From NCBI GenBank assembly GCA_016710165.1, contig JADJLJ010000001.1, positions 2,170,001 to 2,234,000 of the forward strand: a DNA stretch of 64,000 nucleotides, given 5' to 3'. How positions within the stretch are numbered: position 1 is the stretch's first letter; the number at the start of each line of letters is the position of its first letter. The position numbers and the translations under genes are program-made. Shown here piece after piece: positions 8,784 through 17,076 of the stretch. This DNA comes from Chitinophagaceae bacterium (GTDB lineage Bacteria > Bacteroidota > Bacteroidia > Chitinophagales > Chitinophagaceae). The notes under the pieces were generated by a model. That model did not search any database. It saw only the letters and a program-made list of their open reading frames with translations, and was not told the DNA's origin.

Positions 8784-10063
8784 TGTTCAAACTCTGGTCA
8801 ACCATATTAAAAGACATACGGATCTTAACCCGTGATAAACTGGGCCTGATCTTCATGTTTGTAATGCCCATTGTGCTGGCCATTGTGATCACAGCGGTGC
8901 AGAACAGTACGTTTGAAATGCTGAACACCAACACGGTACCCATGCTGGTATGCAACCGGGATACCGGCGAGGCAGGCAGGCAACTGGAGACTGCCATACG
9001 TAAAGTGGGCATGTTCGACCTGAAACAGGTGACGGTCAATACAAGCGATAAAGAGATCTCGGACCGGATGCATGCCAAAGATGCGGTGGTAGCCATCATC
9101 ATCCCGGCCGACTTTACCAGGAAGATAAAACAAAAATCAGACGAGACGGCCGTTAAAGCGCTGAAGAATTTCGGCATGCAAACCGACAGTGTTAAAACAG
9201 GCAGCAGCCATGTTCAGCCCATCACCATGCTTTACCACCCTGTGTTGCAGGATGCTTTCCGCCGTTCCATACAGGGCGCTTTGCAAAGTGCCTTACAGGT
9301 GGTGCAGAATAAAGAAGTTTTGAAAAGCCTGTATTTCAACCTGAATGAAAAAACAATGCCCGATTCGCTGGAGAAAGAAATAATGGGTACCCCCGTTTCC
9401 ATCAACGAGATCCCTGTTTCAAGGGATGGCAGCCGCAATATTCCCAATGCCTCGCAGCATAATGTGCCGGCATGGACGGTATTCGCCATGTTCTTCATCG
9501 TCATTTCACTGGGCGGCAGCGTGGTAAGGGAAAAACTGAACGGAAGTTTTGTCCGCTTAAAAACACTTCCAACCAGTTACCTGGTTGCCCTGCTGTCGAA
9601 ACAACTCACCTATTTATTTGTAACCTTTGTCCAGGCGGCTGTGGTCTTTTCCATTGGCACCTGGCTTTTCCCTTCGATGGGATTACCAAAATTAAATTTA
9701 CCCGATGATGTGACCGGCGTGGTGCTGGTAACACTGGTATGCGGATGGTGTGCGGTAAGCTATGCCATCATGATCGGGGTGCTGGCAAAAACACAGGAAC
9801 AGTCAAACGGCATCGGCGCCGTATCCATTGTGCTGATGGCAGCCCTGGGCGGCTTATTGGTTCCCAGTTTTGCCATGCCCGGCTCCTTCCAGTTCGTGAT
9901 GAAACTTTCGCCCCTGCACTGGTGCCTGGAAGCGTACTATGGGTTATTCCTGGAAGGAGGTAAACTCCGTGACGTAATTCTAAATATTATACCTTTATTG
10001 GGCATTACGTTTACCATACAGTTAATAACCCTGTACAGCCTGAAAAGAAAAAATCTTGTTTGA
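8783..10063 (+). CDS. ABC-2 type transporter permease
   Basis: 426-aa permease: one N-terminal membrane helix (I-F-M-F-V-M-P-I-V-L-A-I-V-I), a large external domain of about 200 residues, then five hydrophobic segments in the C-terminal half including the G-G-S-V-V-R-E-K-L-N-G-S-F coupling-helix region. This is the layout of YhhJ/DrrB-like exporters. Start overlaps the ATPase stop by one base. It should form the membrane half of the exporter encoded with 8025-8783. Confidence 0.9.
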   Translation: MFKLWSTILKDIRILTRDKLGLIFMFVMPIVLAIVITAVQNSTFEMLNTNTVPMLVCNRDTGEAGRQLETAIRKVGMFDLKQVTVNTSDKEISDRMHAKDAVVAIIIPADFTRKIKQKSDETAVKALKNFGMQTDSVKTGSSHVQPITMLYHPVLQDAFRRSIQGALQSALQVVQNKEVLKSLYFNLNEKTMPDSLEKEIMGTPVSINEIPVSRDGSRNIPNASQHNVPAWTVFAMFFIVISLGGSVVREKLNGSFVRLKTLPTSYLVALLSKQLTYLFVTFVQAAVVFSIGTWLFPSMGLPKLNLPDDVTGVVLVTLVCGWCAVSYAIMIGVLAKTQEQSNGIGAVSIVLMAALGGLLVPSFAMPGSFQFVMKLSPLHWCLEAYYGLFLEGGKLRDVILNIIPLLGITFTIQLITLYSLKRKNLV

Positions 10064-10073
10064 ATAAAATATT

Positions 10074-10337
10074 ATGGAAACAGCAGAACTAAAGCTACAG
10101 TTAAAGAAGCAGATCATCGAATTCCTGAACCTGCTGACGGTTAAACCCGAAGATATAAAAGACGATGAGCCGCTTTTTGGCGAAGGGCTTGGTCTTGATT
10201 CCATTGATTCCATTGAACTGATCGTTCTGCTGAACCGGGAATACGGCATCGATATCAAAGACCCGAAAGAAGGCCGCAAGATACTGGTGGACATTAATAC
10301 CATGGTTGCTTATATAGAGCAGCACCGCACGAAATAA
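10074..10337 (+). CDS. Acyl carrier protein 1
   Basis: 87-aa carrier protein. The phosphopantetheine site is Ser in G-L-G-L-D-S-I-D-S-I-E-L (residue about 43), on an acidic four-helix pattern. It lies 10 bases after the exporter and 13 bases before a complete ketosynthase, forming an ACP-KS-CLF cassette. The AcpS at 34911 is the likely modifying enzyme. It is similar in length and motif to the ACP at 19453, which heads a second ACP-KS-CLF cassette. Confidence 0.93.
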   Translation: METAELKLQLKKQIIEFLNLLTVKPEDIKDDEPLFGEGLGLDSIDSIELIVLLNREYGIDIKDPKEGRKILVDINTMVAYIEQHRTK

Positions 10338-10350
10338 TAAATCAATTTCT

Positions 10351-11541
10351 TTGAGCAGGATATTCATAACCGGGATGGGAGTGGTGAGTGCTATAGGCAA
10401 TTCTGTGGCGGATAACCATCTTGCCCTGAAAGAAGGAAGATGCGGCATCCGGAATGAACTGGATCTCTTCCCTACCAGGTATGCAGACCTCCTGCCCTTT
10501 GGCCAGGTTGGTATAAGCACCAACGAACTCCTGGAAAAATTCAATGTGAAGGAACCCGGTGTCACCCGTACCACATTGCTGGCATTGCAGGCCATGAATG
10601 AATGCGTGGAAGACGGCCACCTTTCTTCCGCTGCCCTAAGCGCTGCCGGTACCGCTTTGGTGGGCGCAAGTACAGTGGGAGGCATGTGTTTGACCGATGA
10701 GTTGTATGCCGATGCCAATGAGAACCACAAAGGTTCGCCGTATACCTCTTCGTATGGCTGTGCATCCGTTTGCATGTATTTACAGCATCATTTTAAAATG
10801 AATGGCGTTATCAACACCATCAACACGGCCTGTTCTTCCTCTGCCAATGCCATCATGTATGGCGCCATGCTGATAAAGAACGGGTTTGCAAAACGGGCCA
10901 TTGTTGGCGGAACAGACAGCCTGGCAAAATTCACCATCAATGGTTTTCATGCGCTGCATATCTTATCGTCTGAAAGATGCACCCCCTTTGATGAGCACCG
11001 CAAGGGACTGAACTTAGGGGAAGGGGCAGCCTTTTTATTACTGGAGAAGGAAGAAGACATAGCCGGCAAAAAAGTTTATGCAGAACTCTCCGGTTATTGC
11101 AATGCCAACGATGCATTTCATCCATCCTCACTTTCCGATAAGGGAGACGGGCCCTTCAACTCAATGCAGGGTGCTTTAATTTCTGCAGGGCTGGGTGCTG
11201 CAGAAATTGATTTCATCAATGCGCACGGAACCGGTACAGAAAACAATGATGAAGTGGAAAGCAGGGCTATGATCCGTTTATTCAAAAACCCTCCTGCTTT
11301 TGCATCCACTAAGGGAAATACGGGCCATACCCTTGGCGCTGCCGGCGCCATTGAAGCGGTGTACAGCATTTTAAACCTGCTGCACCAGGAAGTTTATCCC
11401 AACCTGCATTTCACTTCCCCGATACCGTCAACAGGTTTAACCCCGGTACAATCGTATAAAAAAATACCGGTGAGCCATATCATGAGCAACTCGTTTGGTT
11501 TTGGGGGCAATTGTTCATCTCTTATTTTCTCAAAATACTGA
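10351..11541 (+). CDS. Beta-ketoacyl-ACP synthase (complete catalytic triad), cassette 1
   Basis: 396-aa FabF-type ketosynthase starting at a TTG 13 bases after the ACP stop. Catalytic residues are readable: Cys161 in N-T-A-C-S-S-S-A-N, His292 in N-A-H-G-T-G-T and His326 in G-N-T-G-H-T-L-G. It is followed after 5 bases by a partner lacking the cysteine, as in the KS/chain-length-factor pairs of aryl-polyene synthases. Role: iterative extension of the aryl-primed or fatty chain on ACP with malonyl units. Confidence 0.92.
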   Translation: MSRIFITGMGVVSAIGNSVADNHLALKEGRCGIRNELDLFPTRYADLLPFGQVGISTNELLEKFNVKEPGVTRTTLLALQAMNECVEDGHLSSAALSAAGTALVGASTVGGMCLTDELYADANENHKGSPYTSSYGCASVCMYLQHHFKMNGVINTINTACSSSANAIMYGAMLIKNGFAKRAIVGGTDSLAKFTINGFHALHILSSERCTPFDEHRKGLNLGEGAAFLLLEKEEDIAGKKVYAELSGYCNANDAFHPSSLSDKGDGPFNSMQGALISAGLGAAEIDFINAHGTGTENNDEVESRAMIRLFKNPPAFASTKGNTGHTLGAAGAIEAVYSILNLLHQEVYPNLHFTSPIPSTGLTPVQSYKKIPVSHIMSNSFGFGGNCSSLIFSKY

Positions 11542-11546
11542 GCGCT

Positions 11547-12590
11547 ATGTTATATTTCCACCAGTCCTATTGCATATCGCCGCAACAAACCTTTCAGCAA
11601 ACCGATATTGAGACGCTGAAGGGACCGGTTGAGAAAAAACTGATGGCCCTTGAGCCTGGCTACGAAGGAATACCCCCCGGCATCCTCCGCAGGATGGGCA
11701 AGGCAATACGAATGGGTGTAGGCGCCGGAATGCCGATCATTAAAAGCGCCGGCCCGCTGAATGGTATCATCATCGGCACGGCCAACGGGGGAATGGAAGA
11801 CTGCATAAAATTCCTGAACCAGATCGTACAATATAATGAAGGGGTGCTTGCTCCCGGCAATTTTGTACAAAGCACCACCAATGCCATTGCGGCCCAATTG
11901 GGCTTGCTGAGCGGCAACAGATCCTATAACATAACGCATGTGCACCTCGGTCACTCTTTTGAGAATGCGCTGATGGATGCATCCATGCAACTAAAGGAAA
12001 ACCCCGAAGGAAATTATTTACTGGGCGGGGTGGATGAGATCTCCACCTTTCATTATAATATTGAGAAACTGGCCGGGGCTTTTAAAGAAGAAGATATTTC
12101 AAACAAACAATTATATTCCGTTGACAGCCCGGGCTGCATTGCAGGGGAAGCCGGCGCCATGTTCCTGGTAAATAATAAGAAAGAAGGCGCTGTGGCAAAA
12201 CTGCAGGCCATCTATATTTTACACAGCAGCGACGCGGATATCGTAAAAGACCGGTTGCAGCAGTTTATTGCTGCCCATTTGCAGCCAGGGAAAACCATCG
12301 ACCTGTTCCTTTCCGGGGAGGATGGGGATAACCGCATCATCCATTTTTACAAAGCCTGCGAAAGCCTCATGGACAAAGATGTCACCATCGCCCGTTTCAA
12401 GCACCTCTGTGGCGATTTTCCTACCGCATCAGCATTTGGATCCTGGCTGGCCTGTGAACTTTTCAGATCCCAAACACTTCCCGGCCACATGCTAAAGAGG
12501 GGTGAGCAGGATAAACCATTCAGGAATATCCTGCTGTACAATAATTTTAAAGGCTTGCAGCACAGTTTTATGCTGTTAAGCAAAAATTGA
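11547..12590 (+). CDS. Chain-length-factor-like ketosynthase partner, cassette 1
   Basis: 347 aa from the ATG at 11547, 5 bases after the KS stop. Thiolase fold with F-V-Q-S-T-T-N-A-I-A-A-Q-L-G near the substrate tunnel. At the place of the catalytic Cys it reads V-H-L-G-H-S-F-E-N-A-L, and both active-site His motifs are missing, so it cannot condense by itself. Such proteins pair with the KS and set chain length in aryl-polyene pathways. It is paralogous to 17070-18122. The cluster's first plus-strand block ends here. Confidence 0.85.
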   Translation: MLYFHQSYCISPQQTFQQTDIETLKGPVEKKLMALEPGYEGIPPGILRRMGKAIRMGVGAGMPIIKSAGPLNGIIIGTANGGMEDCIKFLNQIVQYNEGVLAPGNFVQSTTNAIAAQLGLLSGNRSYNITHVHLGHSFENALMDASMQLKENPEGNYLLGGVDEISTFHYNIEKLAGAFKEEDISNKQLYSVDSPGCIAGEAGAMFLVNNKKEGAVAKLQAIYILHSSDADIVKDRLQQFIAAHLQPGKTIDLFLSGEDGDNRIIHFYKACESLMDKDVTIARFKHLCGDFPTASAFGSWLACELFRSQTLPGHMLKRGEQDKPFRNILLYNNFKGLQHSFMLLSKN

Positions 12591-12643
12591 CAGCATTAAA
12601 AAACAATCTGTAATTTCCGTTCAGGATCTTTTCAAAATAATTT

Positions 12644-12705
12644 GAACCACATAGAACACATAGGTGTATGTGTTTTTCTATGTTCCCTATGTGCCTATGT
12701 GGTTC
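12644..12705. repeat. Dyad repeat, family A (copy 1)
   Basis: Perfect 11-base arms GAACCACATAG and CTATGTGGTTC bracket a core built of the same words (ACACATAGG, CTATGTG). The same arms recur at 35316-35379. It sits in the gap between the CLF-like gene and the antiporter gene. Confidence 0.85.
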
Positions 12706-12733
12706 AGGCAAAATAAAAGCCGGCTAACTGCTT

Positions 12734-14161
12734 ATGAAGAAAAAGTGGAGTACGCTGTTTTATGTTATAACCCTGGCGGGGTCGGCCGCTGCCATTTACT
12801 GGATCGTAAAGCAGGGCAGGGCATTGCAAAATCCACTTCTTACCGCAAAGGAATTACGGGCGGAAGGAGAATCCGCTGCCCGGGGCAGTTTCCAGGAATT
12901 CACTGGTTCCTTCTCTACCCATATCACCGAGCCCATGGCAGTTCTGTTGATGCAGATTATCGTTATTATTTTTTTTGCCAGAATCTTTGGATATCTTTTT
13001 AAAAAGATCAACCAGCCTGCTGTTATCGGTGAAATATTTGCCGGGATCATTTTAGGGCCATCCATCCTGGGGATGTATTTTCCGGAAATAACCCAGTTCC
13101 TCTTCCCTGCCCCTTCATTGGGCACCCTTAATTTTCTCAGCCAGATCGGCCTCATCCTTTTCATGTTCATCATCGGCATGGAGCTTGACCTGAGATCCGT
13201 CGGCAAACAGGCTTATGATGCGGTTGTCATAAGCCATGCAGGCATTATCATCCCTTTTACTCTTGGAATGGGTCTTGCATATTTTATTTATAAAGATTAT
13301 GCTCCTGCCACAACCTCTTTTTTATCGTTCGCTTTATTTATGGGTATCGCAATGGGCATTACAGCATTCCCCGTTCTTGCAAGAATCTTACAGGAAAAAA
13401 AACTCATCCGCACAAAGCTTGGTGTAACTGCTTTAACCTGTGCTGCTGCAGATGACATTACGGCCTGGTGTGTTTTGGCAGCCGTGATCGCTTTGGTAAA
13501 ATCCGGTTCATCCTTCAGTGTTTTTTACACTATTGGCCTGGCAATTATTTATGTGTTTACCATGCTCAAAGTAGTTCGCCCCGCCCTGCTTCGGTTAGAA
13601 TATTTATATAATCATCGTGAAAAGATAAGGAACACAATTATTGCCATTTTATTCATGATGCTGATTTGTTCAGCTTATATTGCTTCCGTTATCGGAATTA
13701 ATACCTTGTTTGGTGCATTCATTGCCGGTATCATCATGCCACCCAGTTTAAGTTTCCGGGAAATCATAGCCGACAAGATTGAAGACGTAAGCATCATATT
13801 ATTACTCCCACTTTTTTTCGTAATTACGGGCTTAAAAACACAGATGGGCTTGTTAAATGAAGGGTATTTGTGGGTGGTATTCGGGTGGATGTTACTGGTG
13901 GCAATTATTGGAAAATTCGGCGGCATCACAATTGCAGCAAGAATAGTCGGACAAAGCTGGCGTAATAGTTTATCCATTGGTGTACTGATGAACACCCGGG
14001 GCCTCATGCAACTGATCGTGCTGAATATTGGCTACGATCTCGGTATTCTTTCACCGGAAATATTTGCGATGATGGTGCTGATGGCGCTGGTCACTACTTT
14101 CATGACCGGGCCTGCGATGGACATGATACATTGGCTGATACCGGGGGAGGATGATAAATAA
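12734..14161 (+). CDS. Kef/CPA2-type cation:proton antiporter
   Basis: 475-aa membrane protein with about 13 hydrophobic segments. F-K-K-I-N-Q-P-A-V-I-G-E-I-F-A-G-I-I-L-G-P and the A-A-A-D-D-I-T-A-W segment with the paired Asp of the ion site are characteristic of the CPA2 Na+/H+ exchanger domain. No C-terminal TrkA-N domain is present. It lies 144 bases after the CLF-like gene, beyond a dyad repeat, so it may have its own promoter. A role in the pigment pathway is not required; it could simply be a neighbour, or balance pH during export. Confidence 0.9.
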   Translation: MKKKWSTLFYVITLAGSAAAIYWIVKQGRALQNPLLTAKELRAEGESAARGSFQEFTGSFSTHITEPMAVLLMQIIVIIFFARIFGYLFKKINQPAVIGEIFAGIILGPSILGMYFPEITQFLFPAPSLGTLNFLSQIGLILFMFIIGMELDLRSVGKQAYDAVVISHAGIIIPFTLGMGLAYFIYKDYAPATTSFLSFALFMGIAMGITAFPVLARILQEKKLIRTKLGVTALTCAAADDITAWCVLAAVIALVKSGSSFSVFYTIGLAIIYVFTMLKVVRPALLRLEYLYNHREKIRNTIIAILFMMLICSAYIASVIGINTLFGAFIAGIIMPPSLSFREIIADKIEDVSIILLLPLFFVITGLKTQMGLLNEGYLWVVFGWMLLVAIIGKFGGITIAARIVGQSWRNSLSIGVLMNTRGLMQLIVLNIGYDLGILSPEIFAMMVLMALVTTFMTGPAMDMIHWLIPGEDDK

Positions 14162-14288
14162 GACAGAATGGTATTACAGGAATTACATACTAAATTTAAA
14201 GTGCCGGAAATAGCTTGCATTTGAACGCCCCGGCGTGGTCTTTGACCAGCCGGAACCAGTAAGCCATCCTAATTACCTGAATAGTGCG

Positions 14289-14417
14289 TCAATATCCCAA
14301 AATTATCTTTAGTAGTATAACTTTATCCTTGCAGCTATTATCGGCCAGCAGATATTTCCACTCATAAATAGCAGCAGTGAAATACTGGGGCCGGTATTCA
14401 GAGTAGGATTGCATCAT
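14289..14417 (-). pseudogene. Remnant of a REP-associated (IS200-like) transposase
   Basis: A 42-codon minus-strand frame begins M-M-Q-S-Y and reads E-Y-R-P-Q-Y-F-T-A-A-I-Y-E-W-K-Y-L-L-A-D and then C-K-D-K-V-I before meeting a stop. This matches how RAYT/Y1 transposases of Bacteroidetes begin (Y-F-T-A-T-I, then W, then the K-D-I-I segment), but the following H-x-H and Tyr parts are missing or scrambled. It lies between two convergent transcription units, in a 548-base stretch that otherwise has no recognisable gene. Confidence 0.5.
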
Positions 14418-14426
14418 ACCCCAGAT

Positions 14427-14705
14427 CTAAAAAATTTCAGTCAAAATTTGTTGTTTTTCGTGGCTGGTCATAGACCATGCCACGGCGTTCACGAGTTTAA
14501 AAGCTGGCTTACAGATAGTAGGGAACACCCTGCCCGTGAAAACTAATTTCCCAGCAACATCTGCTGGAAAGGGGCGTTGCGTATTAATCAACGATACCCC
14601 CAACGTTATAAATTGTAATGACTCTCCATAATACGCAACGTCCTCAGCTTTCTCACAAAGCCGGGAAGAACGCACAACAACGGCATATGGAGGATGAACA
14701 GTCAA
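14427..14705 (-). CDS. Doubtful small ORF in the scar between antiporter and dehydratase
   Basis: 92-codon frame with no recognisable domain. It spans a perfect 12-base inverted repeat (14575-14586 and 14629-14640), which argues that at least part of this sequence is structural or mobile-element debris and not a protein gene. The downstream transposase remnant supports that reading. No signal peptide or membrane segment. I keep it only so that the stretch is not left blank. Confidence 0.2.
   Translation of the reverse strand: MTVHPPYAVVVRSSRLCEKAEDVAYYGESLQFITLGVSLINTQRPFPADVAGKLVFTGRVFPTICKPAFKLVNAVAWSMTSHEKQQILTEIF
14575..14640. repeat. Perfect 12-base inverted repeat
   Basis: Arms CGTTGCGTATTA (14575-14586) and TAATACGCAACG (14629-14640) are exact complements with a 42-base spacer. 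It lies about 160 bases upstream of the transposase remnant on the same strand and could be an old element end or a REP-type hairpin. Confidence 0.7.
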
Positions 14706-14709
14706 TCTA

Positions 14710-15077
14710 TTAATTTATTAAAAACACCCCCTTAAACTTAAAATGCACCAACACATCCTTAAAAGCGATGCCGTGCCCTTTACAGTCCCGTCTTCTTCCC
14801 GTGTGTATTTGATATGTGCGCTGATGCTGTTGTTTTTTGTGGGGTCTATCACCGCCAGGAATTTCATTTCAGCAGCAGTGGAAAGCATGGTCTCTTTTTC
14901 AAGCACCTGCTCCAATACTTCCTTTACCATCTGCATCATGCACACACCCGGCACCACCGGCTGGCCGGGAAAATGCCCATCAAATATCCGGTGTCCCGCA
15001 TGGATGACCAGTTCTGCTTTTACCTCCGCATCGGAAGTTTCTATTGTATTGATGGTAAAGAAATCATTGAGCAGCAT
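14710..15077 (-). CDS. FabZ-like 3-hydroxyacyl-ACP dehydratase (one-base frameshift near the 3' end)
   Basis: HotDog-fold dehydratase: H-R-I-F-D-G-H-F-P-G-Q-P-V-V-P-G-V holds the catalytic His and the FPGxPxxPG loop. The uninterrupted frame stops at 14718 after an unlikely L-L-R-M-C-W-C-I tail. Adding one base in the four-A run at 14761-14764 restores F-K-D-V-L-V-H-F-K-F-K-G-V-F-L-I-N and a stop at 14710-14712, which is the usual end of this family. It is the last gene of block B and its ATG overlaps the lipoprotein stop. Role: dehydration step of polyene extension. Confidence 0.82.
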
Positions 15078-15709
15078 TATCTTTCTATTCGTTTTAAGCC
15101 AATATTGAATTCAAATGTTTTATGTGAAATACCGATCGTATCGGGGATGCCGTTGTGGTAATTCTTCATCACCGCCTCCACGATCACTTTTTTATTGGAT
15201 GCCCTTTCCAAGCGCAGCAGTTCAGTCCCGCTGTCATTGGTAACATAATAGTGGTATCCCTTCTCCTGCGGAAAGACAAAATATAACTGCCCATCCCGGC
15301 TGCGTACCGATGCACCGGAATGATCCAACCGGTTCATCAGCACCAGTTCAAAGTCGTGCCGGAGTGTTTTTATCACCGCCTTCCGGTTCATCTTTTTGAT
15401 GATGGAATACACTTTAAAATTTCCATCTGCACTGAACTCAAAATCAAAGAAGCTTAGGCCCATCTCACTGCTGAATACCATCCGGGTACTGCTGTCGGGC
15501 ATCTTTTTTACCAGCAGCAGGCCGCTCAGGTGGTTGCCGCTCACATCTACGGTTGTGCTGTATAACGTCACGCCAAATGCGGGTTTGAATTTTTGTAGCC
15601 CTTGCACATCGGCATTGGCAGACTGCATTTGCTTATGCAACGGCGAACAACCCAACAGCACAGCCAGGCAGCTACTTAATATCAAACAAGGTATCCGGGA
15701 TGGAAGCAT
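15077..15709 (-). CDS. Lipoprotein of the pigment cluster
   Basis: 210-aa protein with a lipoprotein signal: hydrophobic I-L-S-S-C-L-A-V-L-L-G-C, lipobox L-L-G-C with Cys at residue 21. The mature part is beta-rich in pattern and lacks known motifs. Its start lies inside the LolA-like gene (38-base overlap) and its stop overlaps the dehydratase start, so all three are coupled. Aryl-polyene clusters regularly carry a LolA-like carrier plus a lipoprotein, thought to help place the pigment in the outer membrane; I infer that role. Confidence 0.75.
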   Translation of the reverse strand: MLPSRIPCLILSSCLAVLLGCSPLHKQMQSANADVQGLQKFKPAFGVTLYSTTVDVSGNHLSGLLLVKKMPDSSTRMVFSSEMGLSFFDFEFSADGNFKVYSIIKKMNRKAVIKTLRHDFELVLMNRLDHSGASVRSRDGQLYFVFPQEKGYHYYVTNDSGTELLRLERASNKKVIVEAVMKNYHNGIPDTIGISHKTFEFNIGLKRIER

Positions 15710-16313
15710 TCAGTTCTTTATTGGTAAAACGCATGATGGTATTGTCGCCGGAAATCTCCTGCATCTCGATGCTGGTAACCGAAAAATCCTTTTTGTCAAC
15801 GATCACATTTATTGACTTGAATAATTCTTTCAGCCCCCTGGTCACCGGTACCAGCTCCACCAGGACCGCATTCCTGTTTTCAAATACCCGGGTCTTAAAA
15901 TCGCTGTTGCTGAGCATCGTTCCCTGCATGCAGTCGATCATGATCCTGTTGATCTGCTGAAAGAGTTTGTTCGACTTCGCCGATATCTTATTTTCCTTCT
16001 GCCCGTCCTTTACATACACTTTGTCTTTATTCAATACCATCAGGTACTGGAAGGGTTGTGTATATTCCATCCGCACCCGGCTCTCTTTCTTGAACCAGAA
16101 CTTTCCCCTGGAAGTGATCTTTTCAGAAAGCATGCTGAGGTTCTTGTCCTGCACAAAATCGCTTTTAACAGAACTGGTCTTTTGGGTGGCTGCTGAAAAA
16201 TCGGCTTTGAATTTGGCTATATCAGCAACGGGAGAATAGCCGGCATATTGAGCCTGGGTAGAAAAAGCGGTTACTATCAAAAACGTTATCAGAATTATCT
16301 TACGCATATGCAT
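15672..16313 (-). CDS. LolA-like outer-membrane lipoprotein carrier protein
   Basis: 213-aa exported protein: signal peptide at 1-21 (I-I-L-I-T-F-L-I-V-T-A-F-S-T-Q-A), then the LolA pattern of K-S-D-F-V-Q-D-K-N-L, S-R-G-K-F-W-F-K-K and R-M-E-Y-T-Q-P-F. LolA proteins ferry hydrophobic or lipidated cargo across the periplasm in an open beta-barrel cavity. Position inside the pigment operon, overlapping deacetylase and lipoprotein genes, suggests it carries pigment, not bulk lipoproteins. It is a cluster paralog and need not be the cell's main LolA. Confidence 0.82.
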   Translation of the reverse strand: MHMRKIILITFLIVTAFSTQAQYAGYSPVADIAKFKADFSAATQKTSSVKSDFVQDKNLSMLSEKITSRGKFWFKKESRVRMEYTQPFQYLMVLNKDKVYVKDGQKENKISAKSNKLFQQINRIMIDCMQGTMLSNSDFKTRVFENRNAVLVELVPVTRGLKELFKSINVIVDKKDFSVTSIEMQEISGDNTIMRFTNKELNASIPDTLFDIK

Positions 16314-17076
16314 TCAAATGTAGCAATTTATCCAGCGGAACAATTTCGTATCCTCTTTTTTTAACTTCCTGTATGAATCCGGGCAGTACCTCCAGCGTGG
16401 TTTTGCTTGTATCGTGAAAAAGAAATACAGCGCCGGGCTCAATGGCCCTGTTGATCTTATCAAGCAGTTTCGCAGGGTCCCTGGTCACCGTATCCATTGA
16501 CCTTACACTCCATCCAACCGGTGTATAACCTCCTTCCAGGATGGCTTTTTTCACATTCGGGTTCGTTACCCCGTATGGAGGCCTGAAAAGTTTTGGCCTC
16601 AACCCGGTGACCCTCTCCACTTCTTTATCCATCTGCTGCAGGTCGGCGATCATTTTTTTGGATGAATACATGTCAAACCATAAATGATGGGAATAACTGT
16701 GGTTGCCGATGGTATGTCCTTCGTTTTTTACCTGCAACAGGATCTTTTCATTACCGGCAATGCGCTGACCAATGCAAAAAAAAGTTGCTTTCACGTTTTC
16801 CGGTCTCAATGCCTCTAAAATTGCAGGAGTGTGATCGATCGCAGGGCCATCGTCGAAGCTGATGGCGATCTGTTTTTTATCCGTACCTGCTTTGCAAACT
16901 ATCTTTATAAAGAACCCGGAGCCTATGTAATAACATCCATAAAAAACGACCAGGGACCAGGTAACAAACAAAAGCAGGTAAACATAAAGGGGCAGTCCCC
17001 CGTATTTTGCATGTACCCCGATCAAAGCACAAAGCACTGCAATAAAAAAGATATTCGTATTCCGGAAGTTTAGCAT
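16300..17076 (-). CDS. Polysaccharide deacetylase family protein (NodB homology)
   Basis: 258 aa: two N-terminal membrane segments in the first 60 residues, then a NodB domain with I-S-F-D-D-G-P (catalytic and metal Asp), H-T-I-G-N-H-S-Y-S-H-H (metal His pair) and R-P-P-Y-G. Members remove N- or O-acetyl groups from glycans; the substrate here is not evident. It overlaps the CLF-like gene by 7 bases upstream and the LolA-like gene by 14 bases downstream, so it belongs to block B. It may act on an acylated pigment intermediate, but this is speculation. Confidence 0.85.
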   Translation of the reverse strand: MLNFRNTNIFFIAVLCALIGVHAKYGGLPLYVYLLLFVTWSLVVFYGCYYIGSGFFIKIVCKAGTDKKQIAISFDDGPAIDHTPAILEALRPENVKATFFCIGQRIAGNEKILLQVKNEGHTIGNHSYSHHLWFDMYSSKKMIADLQQMDKEVERVTGLRPKLFRPPYGVTNPNVKKAILEGGYTPVGWSVRSMDTVTRDPAKLLDKINRAIEPGAVFLFHDTSKTTLEVLPGFIQEVKKRGYEIVPLDKLLHLNAYA

